Under the pieces are notes generated by a model. It was not told where the DNA came from and ran no database searches. It saw nothing but the letters and a program-made list of their open reading frames with translations. The translations under genes and the position numbers were made by a program. From Streptococcus merionis DSM 19192 (GTDB lineage Bacteria; Bacillota; Bacilli; Lactobacillales; Streptococcaceae): 64,000 nt of DNA. This document shows positions 9,369 to 18,506 of this stretch, in pieces; position 1 is the stretch's first letter, and every line of letters begins with the position of its first letter. The DNA lies in assembly GCF_000380085.1 (NCBI RefSeq), contig NZ_KB904556.1, positions 1 through 64,000 of the forward strand, in the 5' to 3' direction.

Positions 9369-10373
9369 ATGGTTCAGTCAGCACAGGGACGCGCGAGCGG
9401 CAAGATTATATTGATGGGAGAGCATTCGGTGGTTTATAGCAAACCAGCCATTGCTCTGCCTTTTGCTGCGGTCCAGGTTTTGACGACTGTGACAGAGACA
9501 ACAGGTGACTTGTCGGTCAACTGCGCTTTTTACGATGGCCTGGTTCACGAAATGCCTAAGGTTTATGAGAGTTTAAAGCATGCTATTCGCTTTTCTCTCT
9601 ATCGCTTAGGTGTTTCGCAAAACCCGGCCATTCACATTGAGATTACATCGACGATTCCAGCAGAGCGGGGGATGGGGTCAAGCGCTGCAGTGGCAGTCTC
9701 TGTCGCTAGAGCCCTCTTTAGCTTTTATGACAAGGAACTGACTGCCAAGGAACTTTGGGATATTGCTCAATCATCGGAGCGCATTGCTCATGGCAATCCT
9801 TCGGGGGTGGATGTGACGACCATCAGTCGGGAACAATCGGTTTATTTTGTTAAAGATGAGGCAATCGAGGTGCTCAATCTAGATTTACCAGCCTATCTGG
9901 TCGTAGCAGATACGGGCAAAATTGGTCATACCTTAGAAGCTGTCCAGCATGTGGCAGATTGGATGGAAATGGAAAATGAAGGGACTGCCGACCTCTATTT
10001 TAGCCCACAAGGTCATATCGAAGCTCTGGGCCAACTGGCTAAGACTAGCAAAAAAGCCTTGCTCAATCAGGACATCAAAACCTTAGGAGACTGCATGAAC
10101 CAAGCCCAGACCTATTTGGTTGATTTAGGGGTGTCCGACAAGGGGTTGGACAGACTGGTTGTTGCTGCGCGTCAAGCGGGAGCACTGGGAGCTAAGTTGA
10201 CAGGTGGCGGTCGTGGTGGCTGTATGATTGCTCTCGTAGAAAGTTTAACCAGTGCTAAAAAAATCGCTGTGAAATTAAAAGAGAGTGGTGCGACTCAGGC
10301 TTGGTTACAGAGTTTGGGAGCTAGTTCAGACGAGAAGCTATTGCAGGGAGATTTTTTCAAAGGAGATGTATGA
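9369..10373 (+). CDS. mvk: Mevalonate kinase
   Basis: A 334-residue GHMP kinase that phosphorylates mevalonate at C5, the first step of the lower mevalonate route to isopentenyl diphosphate. Seen: SGKIILMGEHSVVY at the N-terminus, the glycine/serine loop PAERGMGSSAAVAV, and GALGAKLTGGGRGGCM near the C-terminus. The start is at AAGGAAAAGGAC ATG; an upstream in-frame start would run through the promoter. It opens a tight unit with mvaD (4-base overlap) and mvaK2. The sequence looks closer to enterococcal and lactobacillar kinases than to the S. pneumoniae enzyme as I remember it. Confidence 0.94.
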   Translation: MVQSAQGRASGKIILMGEHSVVYSKPAIALPFAAVQVLTTVTETTGDLSVNCAFYDGLVHEMPKVYESLKHAIRFSLYRLGVSQNPAIHIEITSTIPAERGMGSSAAVAVSVARALFSFYDKELTAKELWDIAQSSERIAHGNPSGVDVTTISREQSVYFVKDEAIEVLNLDLPAYLVVADTGKIGHTLEAVQHVADWMEMENEGTADLYFSPQGHIEALGQLAKTSKKALLNQDIKTLGDCMNQAQTYLVDLGVSDKGLDRLVVAARQAGALGAKLTGGGRGGCMIALVESLTSAKKIAVKLKESGATQAWLQSLGASSDEKLLQGDFFKGDV

Positions 10374-11467
10374 CAGCTTTAAAGATGAATAATCCGAACC
10401 AATTTGGTGAATTGCTTCATCAGACGGACTTGAAAGGTGCTACAGTCGGACGAGCGCGTGCGCATACCAATATCGCCCTTATCAAATACTGGGGGAAGCG
10501 AGATAAGAGTCTTTTTTTACCTATGAACAGTTCTCTGTCCTTAACCTTAGACGCCTTTTATACGGATACTCAGGTGATTTTTGATGAAAACTTGACTGAG
10601 GATTGTTTCGTTCTCAATGGTTTGACACAGTCAGAGACAGAAACCGCTAAAATCAGCCGTTTCTTGGACCTCTTTCGTCAGGACTTTAAAGAGAATCGCA
10701 AAGCTCACGTCATGTCCTACAACTTTGTTCCAACGGCAGCTGGTTTAGCCTCATCAGCCTCTGCCTTTGCAGCCTTAGCCATGGCAACGCAGGAAGCGCT
10801 TGGTCTTGAGTTGGATAGAGAAACGTTGTCAACCTATGCTAGACAAGGTTCAGGATCCAGCACTCGTTCTCTTTTTGGTGGCTTTGTTGAATGGGATATG
10901 GGGACCAATTCGAGCGACTCGGTCGCGCGTCCTGTAGACGATGCTGACTGGGACGTGGCTATGATTGTTCTAGCTATTAACACCCAGCAAAAGAAAGTTT
11001 CTAGCCGTGTGGGGATGGAGCACACTGTGGCGACATCGCCCTTTTATCCAGCATGGGTAGAAACGAGCAAGCAGGATCTAGCAGCCATCAAGAAAGCTAT
11101 TGCTCAGCGAGATTTTACCAAGATGGGGGCAATTACTGAGCACAATGGCATGAAGATGCATGCGACCATGCTCTCAGCTAATCCGCCTTTTACCTACTGG
11201 GAGCCAGAATCAGTGCGGGTGCAAAATCTGGTTCGCCAAGTCCGTGAGAAAACGGGCCTTTTGGCCTATATGACCATGGACGCGGGGCCAAATATCAAGA
11301 TTCTCTGCCGCGCTTCGGAAATGAATCAGCTGGTGGCTGTCCTTGCCCAAGACTTCCCACGGGAGAAAATCATCACGAGCTTACCAGGTCGAGCCGCTCA
11401 TCATCTGACAGCCGAAGACTGGCAAGCTAGCCAAATGGTATTTTATGAACAAAGCAACAAGAACTAA
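10370..11467 (+). CDS. mvaD: Diphosphomevalonate decarboxylase
   Basis: A 365-residue GHMP-family enzyme that converts mevalonate 5-diphosphate to isopentenyl diphosphate with ATP. Seen: HTNIALIKYWGKRDK, the phosphate loop PTAAGLASSASAFAALA, and MDAGPNIKIL. It overlaps the mvk stop by ATGA and has AAAGGAGATGT as ribosome site. About 30 extra residues precede the usual start of the domain, and the whole is longer than the roughly 315-330 usual in relatives. The motif HTNIALIKYWGK is the enterococcal/lactobacillar form; S. pyogenes and S. pneumoniae have SYANIAIIKYWGK. Confidence 0.94.
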   Translation: MTALKMNNPNQFGELLHQTDLKGATVGRARAHTNIALIKYWGKRDKSLFLPMNSSLSLTLDAFYTDTQVIFDENLTEDCFVLNGLTQSETETAKISRFLDLFRQDFKENRKAHVMSYNFVPTAAGLASSASAFAALAMATQEALGLELDRETLSTYARQGSGSSTRSLFGGFVEWDMGTNSSDSVARPVDDADWDVAMIVLAINTQQKKVSSRVGMEHTVATSPFYPAWVETSKQDLAAIKKAIAQRDFTKMGAITEHNGMKMHATMLSANPPFTYWEPESVRVQNLVRQVREKTGLLAYMTMDAGPNIKILCRASEMNQLVAVLAQDFPREKIITSLPGRAAHHLTAEDWQASQMVFYEQSNKN

Positions 11468-12548
11468 AATTCAAGCCCAAGCGCCTGGCAAACTTTTCAT
11501 TGCAGGGGAATACGCTGTCGTTGACGGAGCACCAGCCATCATCGTGGCGGTTGATCGCTATTTGAAGGTGACTGTGACTCCGACGGACGCCACAGGTAGC
11601 CTGACTTCCAGCCAGCAACCAGATCTGAGCTTTTCATGGACTCGTCAAGCAGGACGAATTGTTTTTTCACAGCACCAACCTTTCACTCTGGTGGTGACAG
11701 CCATGCAGATGGCAGAGGACTATCTGAGCGATTGTGGCATTTCAGTTACAGATGAAGTGTACGCTCTTCAGATTGAGAGTGAGTTAGATGATGAGATTAC
11801 CGGTCAGAAGTACGGGTTAGGCTCTAGTGGGGCGGTCACCGTGGCAGTCATTCGTGCGATTCTGACCTATTTTGGCCAGCCCGCACCAGCTATGCTGGTC
11901 TACAAATTGGCCGTCCTGACCCAGCTCAAACTCCAGCTCAAGGGCTCTTTTGGCGACTTGGCGGCTTCTTCATTTGGTGGCTGGATTGCCTATTGTCGTC
12001 CTGATAAGGATTGGCTTTTGAGGGCAATGGCAGAGCAGACGATTTGGCAAATCACTGATCAAGCTTGGCCAGATTTACAAGTAGAGTCTTTGAGCTTGCC
12101 AGCAGAGCTGAAACTTTTAGTCGGATGGACCAAATCTGTCGCCTCCACAGAAGACCTAGTTGGGCAGATGCAGCAGGCTCTCTCTGAAGAGGATAAAATC
12201 CAAGTTCATCAGGACTTTCTAGCTAAGAGCCACTCCTGCGTCGATGGCTTGATAGCAGGTTTTAAAAGAGGCGACAAGAATGCTATCTTGGCAGGATTGC
12301 GCCAGAACCGCCAGATTTTACAAGCCTATGCTAAGCAGGTCGGTTTTGTCATTGAGACTCCTGCCTTGATTAGTCTTATGACTTTAGCAGAAGAAGTTGG
12401 TGCAGCCAGCAAGACCTCAGGTGCTGGAGGGGGCGACTGCGGCATTTGTCTGCTAGAAACGCCAGAACAAGAAGTTCAAATCAGACTTGTTTGGAAGCGT
12501 GCAGGCATTTTACCCTTGGATTTGACACCAGCTAAGTCCCAAGATTAA
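11445..12548 (+). CDS. mvaK2: Phosphomevalonate kinase
   Basis: A 367-residue GHMP kinase that makes mevalonate 5-diphosphate. Seen: APGKLFIAGEYAVVDGAPAI at the N-terminus, GQKYGLGSSGAVTVAV in the phosphate loop, GSFGDLAASSFGGW, and the C-terminal KTSGAGGGDCGI. It overlaps mvaD by 23 bases and has only a weak ribosome site, so coupled translation is likely. It completes the kinase part of the pathway; the isomerase follows after a 231-base gap that holds a MITE-like element. Confidence 0.94.
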   Translation: MNKATRTKIQAQAPGKLFIAGEYAVVDGAPAIIVAVDRYLKVTVTPTDATGSLTSSQQPDLSFSWTRQAGRIVFSQHQPFTLVVTAMQMAEDYLSDCGISVTDEVYALQIESELDDEITGQKYGLGSSGAVTVAVIRAILTYFGQPAPAMLVYKLAVLTQLKLQLKGSFGDLAASSFGGWIAYCRPDKDWLLRAMAEQTIWQITDQAWPDLQVESLSLPAELKLLVGWTKSVASTEDLVGQMQQALSEEDKIQVHQDFLAKSHSCVDGLIAGFKRGDKNAILAGLRQNRQILQAYAKQVGFVIETPALISLMTLAEEVGAASKTSGAGGGDCGICLLETPEQEVQIRLVWKRAGILPLDLTPAKSQD

Positions 12549-12640
12549 GTACGGTTTAACGCTTTCTTTTGGAGTTGCTGCTCCCTCTTCATCGTTTGTT
12601 ATTCAACCGACAATTAAAAATGTTACTTGTAATACAGATT

Positions 12641-12749
12641 TTATAGTTGATTGAAACAAGATTAGGACAAAGTTATTTCAAAATCAGAGCATCAGCTAGT
12701 ATACATTTTTGAACCACAGTTGTATCGTTCTTGATTCAATTGACGATAA
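12641..12749. repeat. MITE-like element with 20-bp inverted ends
   Basis: The left end (12641-12660, TTATAGTTGATTGAAACAAG) and the reverse complement of the right end (12730-12749) agree at 16 of 20 positions. The 109-bp interior has no reading frame of note. It sits between mvaK2 and fni, which are usually adjacent. Confidence 0.5.
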
Positions 12750-12779
12750 AACCTCTTTGACAAAGAAAAAGGACAGACC

Positions 12780-13853
12780 ATGACCCAGCAAATCAATCGC
12801 AAAGACCAGCACGTGGCCCTTGCTAATCAACAGTACCAAGCCCAGTCGGGGGCTGATTTAGCAGCACTGCGCTTTGTTCACCGATCCTTTGTAGAGCTAG
12901 ATGTGGCAGAAGTTAGCACGGAAACGAGTGTCGCTGGCTTCGCTTTTACTAGCCCTTTTTTCATTAATGCCATCACGGGCGGAAGTCCTCAGACGACAAA
13001 AATCAATCAGCGCTTGGCAATCTTGGCGCGTGAGACCGGTCTGGCCCTTGCGAGTGGATCTGTCAGTATCGCCATGAAAGACCTCGAGGCAGCTGAATCC
13101 TTTAAGGTCATTCGTCAAGAAAATCCCAAGGGACTAGTTTTTGCCAACTTAGGTGCTCACCATGGTTTAGAAAATGCCAAGCGGGCTGTTGAACTCTTGG
13201 AAGCCGATGCTCTCCAGATTCATGTCAATGTGCCTCAGGAAATCGTTATGCCAGAAGGAGAACGCGCTTTCCGAGGTTGGCTGGACAATGTCGAGCTTAT
13301 CGCCGCTAAATTACCTGTGCCTGTCATCGTTAAGGAAGTTGGCTTTGGCATGAGCCGAGAGACAGTTGCAGAGCTCCATGCTCGTGGCGTCAAGGTGGTA
13401 GACATTTCAGGTCGCGGAGGAACAAACTTTGTGCGCATCGAAAATGCTCGCAGGCAAAGGGCTAAGTACGATTTTTTGGAAAATTGGGGACTGAGCACCG
13501 TAGAAAGTCTGCTTGAGGCTATGAGCTTATCAGCTGGACAAAGACCGCAAATCATCGCCTCAGGCGGCGTCCAAAATGCGTTGGATGTGATTAAGTGTCT
13601 GGCTTTAGGTGCGGATCTCGTTGGCTTATCAGGTCAAGCTCTCCAGTGGGTCCGCAAGCCGGACAGCCTAAGTGCGGCTATTGAGACCATTCAGATCATG
13701 CAGGAGCAGATCAGAGAAATCATGACGATCTTGGGGGCCAAGACTATCGCTGACCTTCGCCAAACAGACCTAGTTCTTCCAGCCAGTATCCAAAACTGGG
13801 CTCAGGCGCGTGGGATTGACACGTCAGAGTACGCTAGGCGAAGCAGCATTTAA
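12780..13853 (+). CDS. fni: Isopentenyl-diphosphate delta-isomerase, type 2
   Basis: A 357-residue FMN-dependent type 2 isomerase that interconverts isopentenyl and dimethylallyl diphosphate. Seen: NRKDQH at the N-terminus, FFINAITGGS, LQIHVNVPQE, VIVKEVGFGMS, and the flavin-phosphate region ISGRGGTNF. The start has AAAGGACAGACC just upstream. It is the last gene of the mevalonate group, which ends at a strong hairpin; the upstream acetyl-CoA to mevalonate genes are not in the window. Confidence 0.95.
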   Translation: MTQQINRKDQHVALANQQYQAQSGADLAALRFVHRSFVELDVAEVSTETSVAGFAFTSPFFINAITGGSPQTTKINQRLAILARETGLALASGSVSIAMKDLEAAESFKVIRQENPKGLVFANLGAHHGLENAKRAVELLEADALQIHVNVPQEIVMPEGERAFRGWLDNVELIAAKLPVPVIVKEVGFGMSRETVAELHARGVKVVDISGRGGTNFVRIENARRQRAKYDFLENWGLSTVESLLEAMSLSAGQRPQIIASGGVQNALDVIKCLALGADLVGLSGQALQWVRKPDSLSAAIETIQIMQEQIREIMTILGAKTIADLRQTDLVLPASIQNWAQARGIDTSEYARRSSI

Positions 13854-13863
13854 ATTGAAAAAG

Positions 13864-13911
13864 AAAACGGCTAGATAGTGGACTTTCTTAAATCTGCTAT
13901 CTAGCCGTTTT
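13864..13911 (+). terminator. Hairpin terminator after fni
   Basis: A perfect 14-bp stem, AAACGGCTAGATAG (13865-13878) with CTATCTAGCCGTTT (13897-13910). The T run is short, but stem strength and position 11 bases after fni support termination. Confidence 0.75.
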
Positions 13912-14364
13912 ACAGTTCAAACACGATGTCAAAATAGTTTATCACTGGAGTTGTTTAGGAATCGAAAAATAGGTCAAAGATCAAATTCCTCATAGCCTAA
14001 GAAAGTTGATTGCAATAGCGATTTGACAACTTAGAATGATAATTGATAAAAAGAGCATGACTTCGAAAACTACCTTTCTTGGAGTTGTCCATGTATAAGA
14101 ACAAATGGAAAGCGGGCTTTCTGTGATCAAAAATACTGATGTGGAAAAATAAGGCCATAGAGGTTTGATAATGAACTTCTCACAATTATTGCTTATCTGT
14201 AGCTAAGTAGTTTCCCATCGTTCACCTTTTACTGTTTTTATCAGGCTTTGGCTTGCCAAAATGCGTTTTTTTCTCTAAACTAGTGAAAAAAGATAGAGAT
14301 GCTCAGCTGAGAGAGCCTGATAGGTTGTTCTAGCTGGGCTTGGATTTTCAAGGAGGAGATAGGT
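13912..14364. other. Intergenic gap without recognised gene
   Basis: About 450 bases of AT-rich sequence between the fni terminator and the ACT-domain gene. No reading frame with a ribosome site, no RNA gene and no clear promoter was seen. Confidence 0.5.
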
Positions 14365-14631
14365 GTGAAAGCTATTGTGACGGTTGTTGGTAAGGACAAT
14401 TCAGGGATTGTGGCAGGGGTTGCAGCTAAGTTGGCTGATTTGCAATTTAACATTGATGACATTTCTCAGACAGTTTTGGATGGTTATTTCACCATGATGG
14501 CTATCGTATCAAGCGAGAAGGCTGTTGATTTTACAGCGGTCCGCAAGGCTTTGGAGGCTTTTGGCCAGGAGCTCAATGTCAAGATCAACATTCAGAGTGC
14601 AGCGATTTTTGATGCGATGCACAATCTGTAA
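14365..14631 (+). CDS. ACT domain-containing protein (UPF0237)
   Basis: An 88-residue stand-alone ACT domain with the N-terminus MKAIVTVVGKDNSGIVAGVA, the form seen in UPF0237/GcvR-like regulatory proteins. ACT domains bind amino acids or other small ligands and often regulate a partner enzyme. The start is GTG at 14365 with AGGAGGAGAT upstream. It is followed after 12 bases by the DUF711 protein; the two are joined in many Firmicutes, which suggests one senses a ligand for the other, but no reaction is established as far as I know. Confidence 0.88.
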   Translation: MKAIVTVVGKDNSGIVAGVAAKLADLQFNIDDISQTVLDGYFTMMAIVSSEKAVDFTAVRKALEAFGQELNVKINIQSAAIFDAMHNL

Positions 14632-14643
14632 GGAGCGCTAACT

Positions 14644-15981
14644 ATGGATATTAGACAAGTAACAGAAACTATCGCCATGATTGAGGAGCAGCACTTTGAT
14701 ATCCGAACCATCACCATGGGAATTTCCCTCTTGGACTGCATTGATGCGGATATAGATAAGGCAGCGGACAAAATTTATCAGAAAATCACGACCAAGGCGG
14801 CGAATCTAGTGGCGGTAGGTGATGCGATAGCGGCTGAGCTGGGGATTCCTATTGTTAACAAGCGTGTGTCAGTGACTCCTATTGCTATTATCGGTGCGGC
14901 GACAGAGGCGACGGACTACCTTCCATTGGCTCATGCTCTGGATCGGGCCGCCAAGACGATTGGAGTAGACTTTATCGGTGGGTTTTCAGCCCTCGTGCAA
15001 AAAGGTTATCACAAAGGGGATGAGATTCTCATTAACTCCATTCCGCAGGCTTTGGCTCAGACAGATAAGGTCTGCGCTTCGGTCAATATCGGCTCGACCA
15101 AGACCGGTATCAACATGACTGCGGTTCGCGATATGGGGCGTATTATTAAGGAAACGGCTGAAGCATCCGATCTGGGAGCAGCTAAGCTGGTTGTTTTTGC
15201 TAATGCAGTTGAGGATAATCCCTTTATGGCAGGAGCTTTTCACGGTGTCGGCGAGTCAGACGTAGTCATCAATGTCGGGGTGTCAGGTCCTGGCGTGGTG
15301 AAGCGAGCTCTCGAAAAAGTCAAGGGTGAGAGTTTTGATGTTGTTGCTGAAACTGTCAAAAAGACAGCGTTTAAGATCACTCGTATCGGGCAGTTGGTCG
15401 GTACCATGGCCAGTGAGCGCTTGGATGTCAAGTTTGGAATCGTGGACCTGTCACTAGCGCCGACCCCCGCAATTGGGGATTCGGTGGCTAGGGTTTTAGA
15501 GGAAATGGGCCTTGAGATGGTCGGCACCCACGGCACGACAGCAGCCCTTGCTCTGCTCAATGACGCTGTTAAAAAAGGCGGTGTCATGGCCTGCAACCAA
15601 GTCGGGGGCCTTTCAGGTGCCTTCATTCCAGTCTCAGAAGACGAAGGCATGATCGCTGCGGTGCAAGCAGGCTCTCTCAATCTAGAAAAATTAGAAGCAA
15701 TGACTGCTATTTGTTCGGTCGGTTTGGATATGATTGCTATTCCAGAAGATACGCCTTATGAGACCATAGCGGCCATGATTGCAGACGAAGCGGCCATTGG
15801 AGTCATCAACCAGAAAACGACCGCCGTCCGCATCATTCCAAAAGGTAAAGAAGGTGACATGATCGCGTTTGGAGGCCTTCTTGGTACTGCACCTGTCATG
15901 CGGGTTAACGGTGCTTCTTCAGCCGATTTCATCAACCGTGGCGGGCAAATCCCAGCACCGATCCATAGTTTTAAAAACTAG
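14644..15981 (+). CDS. DUF711/UPF0210 family protein
   Basis: A 445-residue member of the UPF0210 (DUF711) family, with the start [20 protein letters not shown] and the glycine-rich [12 protein letters not shown] and [18 protein letters not shown]. The fold is related to the PFL/glycyl-radical superfamily by structure, but it has no catalytic glycyl-radical motif that I can see. Ribosome site AAGGAGCGCTAACT. It forms a two-gene unit with the ACT-domain protein. Function unknown; a metabolic role sensed by the ACT partner is inference. Confidence 0.9.
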   Translation: MDIRQVTETIAMIEEQHFDIRTITMGISLLDCIDADIDKAADKIYQKITTKAANLVAVGDAIAAELGIPIVNKRVSVTPIAIIGAATEATDYLPLAHALDRAAKTIGVDFIGGFSALVQKGYHKGDEILINSIPQALAQTDKVCASVNIGSTKTGINMTAVRDMGRIIKETAEASDLGAAKLVVFANAVEDNPFMAGAFHGVGESDVVINVGVSGPGVVKRALEKVKGESFDVVAETVKKTAFKITRIGQLVGTMASERLDVKFGIVDLSLAPTPAIGDSVARVLEEMGLEMVGTHGTTAALALLNDAVKKGGVMACNQVGGLSGAFIPVSEDEGMIAAVQAGSLNLEKLEAMTAICSVGLDMIAIPEDTPYETIAAMIADEAAIGVINQKTTAVRIIPKGKEGDMIAFGGLLGTAPVMRVNGASSADFINRGGQIPAPIHSFKN

Positions 15982-16201
15982 CTTAAAGGCTCAAACACAA
16001 CTAGAAAACGCTTGCGAATAGGGGCTAAAAGGAATACAGTAGTATTAGATCGGGTCGGAAACACATGGAAAAAGTCATTTCCTTTTCATAACGGTCATTA
16101 TAGTAAACTCGATTAGACGACGGAAAGGTCGGACTTTCAAAACATTTTTCGGTTTCTGAACAAGTCTATTGTAAACATGTGCAGTTGTTAAGGAGGATGC
16201 G

Positions 16202-16399
16202 ATGTCTCAAAAAATTGGAATTATTTTTATGGCTGTTGCGGTTATGCTGGCGCTTTGGCTGATTTTTAACAGGGATATTTCTCAGTTGTATCAGCTTGAG
16301 GAGATAACTAATTATACGCTAACTAGGATTTTAGCTTTGATTTCATTGAGCAACTGGCTGTTTATTTTAGGTCTTGTTTTATGGAAGAAGAAAGATTAA
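16202..16399 (+). CDS. Small hypothetical membrane protein
   Basis: A 65-residue protein not recognised. Residues 4-23 and about 41-61 are hydrophobic, predicting two membrane helices joined by a short polar segment with NRDISQLYQLEE; the C-terminus is WKKKD, probably cytoplasmic. A strong ribosome site AAGGAGGATGCG supports translation. It stands alone between the DUF711 gene and the histidine phosphatase. It may be a small subunit or stress peptide; nothing in the neighbourhood names a role. Confidence 0.65.
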   Translation: MSQKIGIIFMAVAVMLALWLIFNRDISQLYQLEEITNYTLTRILALISLSNWLFILGLVLWKKKD

Positions 16400-16491
16400 A
16401 AGATATTTGATGCTAAAACTTGTAGCCACAAGTGACGTGCTTTGATTTCTTGGTAGTTAAGACTGTGTTTTCAAAAACGAGCGATGCGTCC

Positions 16492-16530
16492 GAAAAAAGT
16501 AGCCTTGAATGAAAGTGCTGAGTTGTGAAT
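16492..16530 (+). repeat. Dispersed 30-40 bp repeat, copy 3
   Basis: The core AAAGTAGCCTTGAATGAAAG is the best-preserved form of the degenerate repeat that recurs in at least six other gaps of this window. Confidence 0.5.
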
Positions 16531-16539
16531 ACAAGAGCT

Positions 16540-16565
16540 AAGGCTTGCTTTTGGCAGGCCTTTTT
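16540..16565 (+). terminator. Terminator between the small membrane protein and the phosphatase
   Basis: Stem AAGGCTTGC / GCAGGCCTT (8 of 9 pairs) with a T run at 16561-16565. Confidence 0.7.
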
Positions 16566-16575
16566 CTGTGTCGCA

Positions 16576-16584
16576 TGGTATAAT
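16576..16584 (+). promoter_or_regulatory. Extended -10 promoter of the histidine phosphatase gene
   Basis: TGG followed by TATAAT at 16579-16584, 37 bases before the ATG. No convincing -35. Confidence 0.55.
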
Positions 16585-16621
16585 AGATATTATAGAAAGA
16601 AACTGATGATTGGAGAAGAGT

Positions 16622-17314
16622 ATGGCAAAAACAACCCTCTATATTGCCCGTCATGGGAAGACGATGTTTAATACGATTGGGCGCGCCCAAGGTTGGAGCG
16701 ACACACCGCTGACAGCGGCTGGTGAGCGTGGCATTCAAGAGCTGGGTGTAGGGCTGAAGAGCTTTGATCTCACGTTTAAAGAAGCTTTCTCCAGCGACTC
16801 TGGTCGGACTTTGCAAACCATGGAAATCCTTCTTCATGAGTTGGGGCAGACGGAGATTCCTTACACGCGGGACAAGCGGATTCGCGAGTGGTGCTTTGGC
16901 AGCCTAGATGGTGGGTATGATGCTGAGCTTTTTATGGGGGTTTTGCCACGTATTTTTGGTACTGAAACAGAGTTTCGCAACCTGACCTATGAAGAGATGG
17001 CTACTGGTATTTATGAAGCTGACACGGCAGGCTGGGCGCAACCTTGGGAGGTCCTCAAGAACCGTATCCTCTCAGGTTTTACTGACATTGCCCAAAAAAT
17101 TGAGAGCCAAGGTGGTGGCAATGCGCTTGTGGTTTGCCACGGGATGACCATCAGCACGCTGGTTTATCTTATCGCGCCTGAAATCCCAAAACAGAGCTTG
17201 GACAATGGTTCGATCACGGTTCTCACCTATGACAATGGTCAATTTACCGTAGAGATTGTGGGAGATATGTCTTACCGTGCTCGCGGTGCCGAGGTGCTTG
17301 ATGGCAAAATTTGA
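16622..17314 (+). CDS. Histidine phosphatase family protein (phosphoglycerate mutase-like)
   Basis: A 230-residue histidine phosphatase. The catalytic RHG signature is in LYIARHGKTMFNTIGRAQGW, and the second histidine is in VVCHGMTISTLVY. Family members hydrolyse phosphate esters or act as phosphoglycerate mutases; sequence alone does not give the substrate. The start ATG has TTGGAGAAGAG upstream; a TTG 12 bases before is less likely. It overlaps the VanY-like peptidase gene by 14 bases, so the two are one unit. Confidence 0.9.
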   Translation: MAKTTLYIARHGKTMFNTIGRAQGWSDTPLTAAGERGIQELGVGLKSFDLTFKEAFSSDSGRTLQTMEILLHELGQTEIPYTRDKRIREWCFGSLDGGYDAELFMGVLPRIFGTETEFRNLTYEEMATGIYEADTAGWAQPWEVLKNRILSGFTDIAQKIESQGGGNALVVCHGMTISTLVYLIAPEIPKQSLDNGSITVLTYDNGQFTVEIVGDMSYRARGAEVLDGKI

Positions 17315-18209
17315 TCCGATTGAAAATTTGGTAGAAGACGCTATCAGCGAGGAAGAGCTGGGTGAGGAGCAGGATCAAGCTGCGCTGGAAGAATCAGATG
17401 TTCCTGATAAGCCAATCAGTCTTTTTGCAATTTTTGCTGGACTTTTACTGTCCTTAGGAGTGTTTATCGGCTTGATCTTTGCGCAGGAATTAATCAATCC
17501 ACAAAAATCTCAGGCCAATCAACCCCTTGCCCAGGCAACTAGCACGACCAAGATTTTGAGCCAGCTCAACTCAACTCAGAGTTTGCCGAATCTTCCAACG
17601 GATAGTTGGGAGTTGGTTTTAGTTGGTCCCCATCATGTGACTGAGGAGATGACCCCAGAACTCAGTGAAGTTTCTGGCATTCTAGTTGACAGTCGGATTG
17701 CTGAGGCGACCGCTAATTTTCTAGCGGCAGCTCAGACGGTTGACCCAACTGTCCATTTGATTTTAGGCTATCGCAGTGTCGCAGACCAGTCTAGCCTTTA
17801 CGAGTCTTTTATTGCCCAAGAAATGGAAGCCCAAGGCATTACGCGTGAGGGAGCTATTTCTTTTGTGAATGCTTATTTCCAAGCGCCTGGAACCAGTGAG
17901 CACATGACGGGGTTGGCGATTGATATGTCAACAGTTGACTATGTTAATCAGATGGATCCAGCTATCGCAGCCCAACTTGCTGCGATAGCACCAGACTACG
18001 GCTTTGTTCTGCGTTACAAGGAAAGCTATCAAGGGAAAACGGGAGTTGCTCCTGAAGACTGGCACTTCCGCTATGTTGGTGTTGAGGCTGCACGTTTTAT
18101 GACCGACTTTGATATGCCCCTTGAGACCTTCCTAGTGCAGCTCCAACATCAGGCCGATCAAGTGAGCAAAGCTAGTGAGGAAAAAACAACGACAGAGGCT
18201 AGGAGATAA
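17301..18209 (+). CDS. VanY-type D-alanyl-D-alanine carboxypeptidase, membrane-anchored
   Basis: A 302-residue protein with an acidic cytoplasmic N-terminus, one membrane helix (about residues 35-60, FAIFAGLLLSLGVFIGLIFA) and an extracellular LAS/VanY peptidase domain. The zinc motif SEHMTGLAIDMS and the later EDWHFRYVG carry the expected His, Asp and catalytic residues. Such enzymes trim D-Ala or link-peptide residues in peptidoglycan (DacB/LdcB group). It follows the histidine phosphatase with overlap. A second VanY-like protein of lipoprotein type is coded at 38.6 kb. Confidence 0.9.
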   Translation: MAKFDPIENLVEDAISEEELGEEQDQAALEESDVPDKPISLFAIFAGLLLSLGVFIGLIFAQELINPQKSQANQPLAQATSTTKILSQLNSTQSLPNLPTDSWELVLVGPHHVTEEMTPELSEVSGILVDSRIAEATANFLAAAQTVDPTVHLILGYRSVADQSSLYESFIAQEMEAQGITREGAISFVNAYFQAPGTSEHMTGLAIDMSTVDYVNQMDPAIAAQLAAIAPDYGFVLRYKESYQGKTGVAPEDWHFRYVGVEAARFMTDFDMPLETFLVQLQHQADQVSKASEEKTTTEARR

Positions 18210-18506
18210 GCCAATGTCATTAAAATAAGCCTAACTATCTGGATATACTTTTTTCAAGAGGTGATATTCAGATGGTTATTTTTGGGTACACGAAAGAGGA
18301 ATTTTTCCTCCTTTAAAGAGGAGTTATATATCACTTGACATCAAATACAATATATGGTCATGTTGACTGAAATCGTTTTGTTCTGGCTTGAGTACTTAAT
18401 TTAGTGATATTGGAAAAAACTTTTCACTTTTTATATTTTCTTACGAATAAAGAGATAGAAGCCCTTTTGAGTGGGTTCAGAAGGAATATTTTAAGGAGAC
18501 AACACC

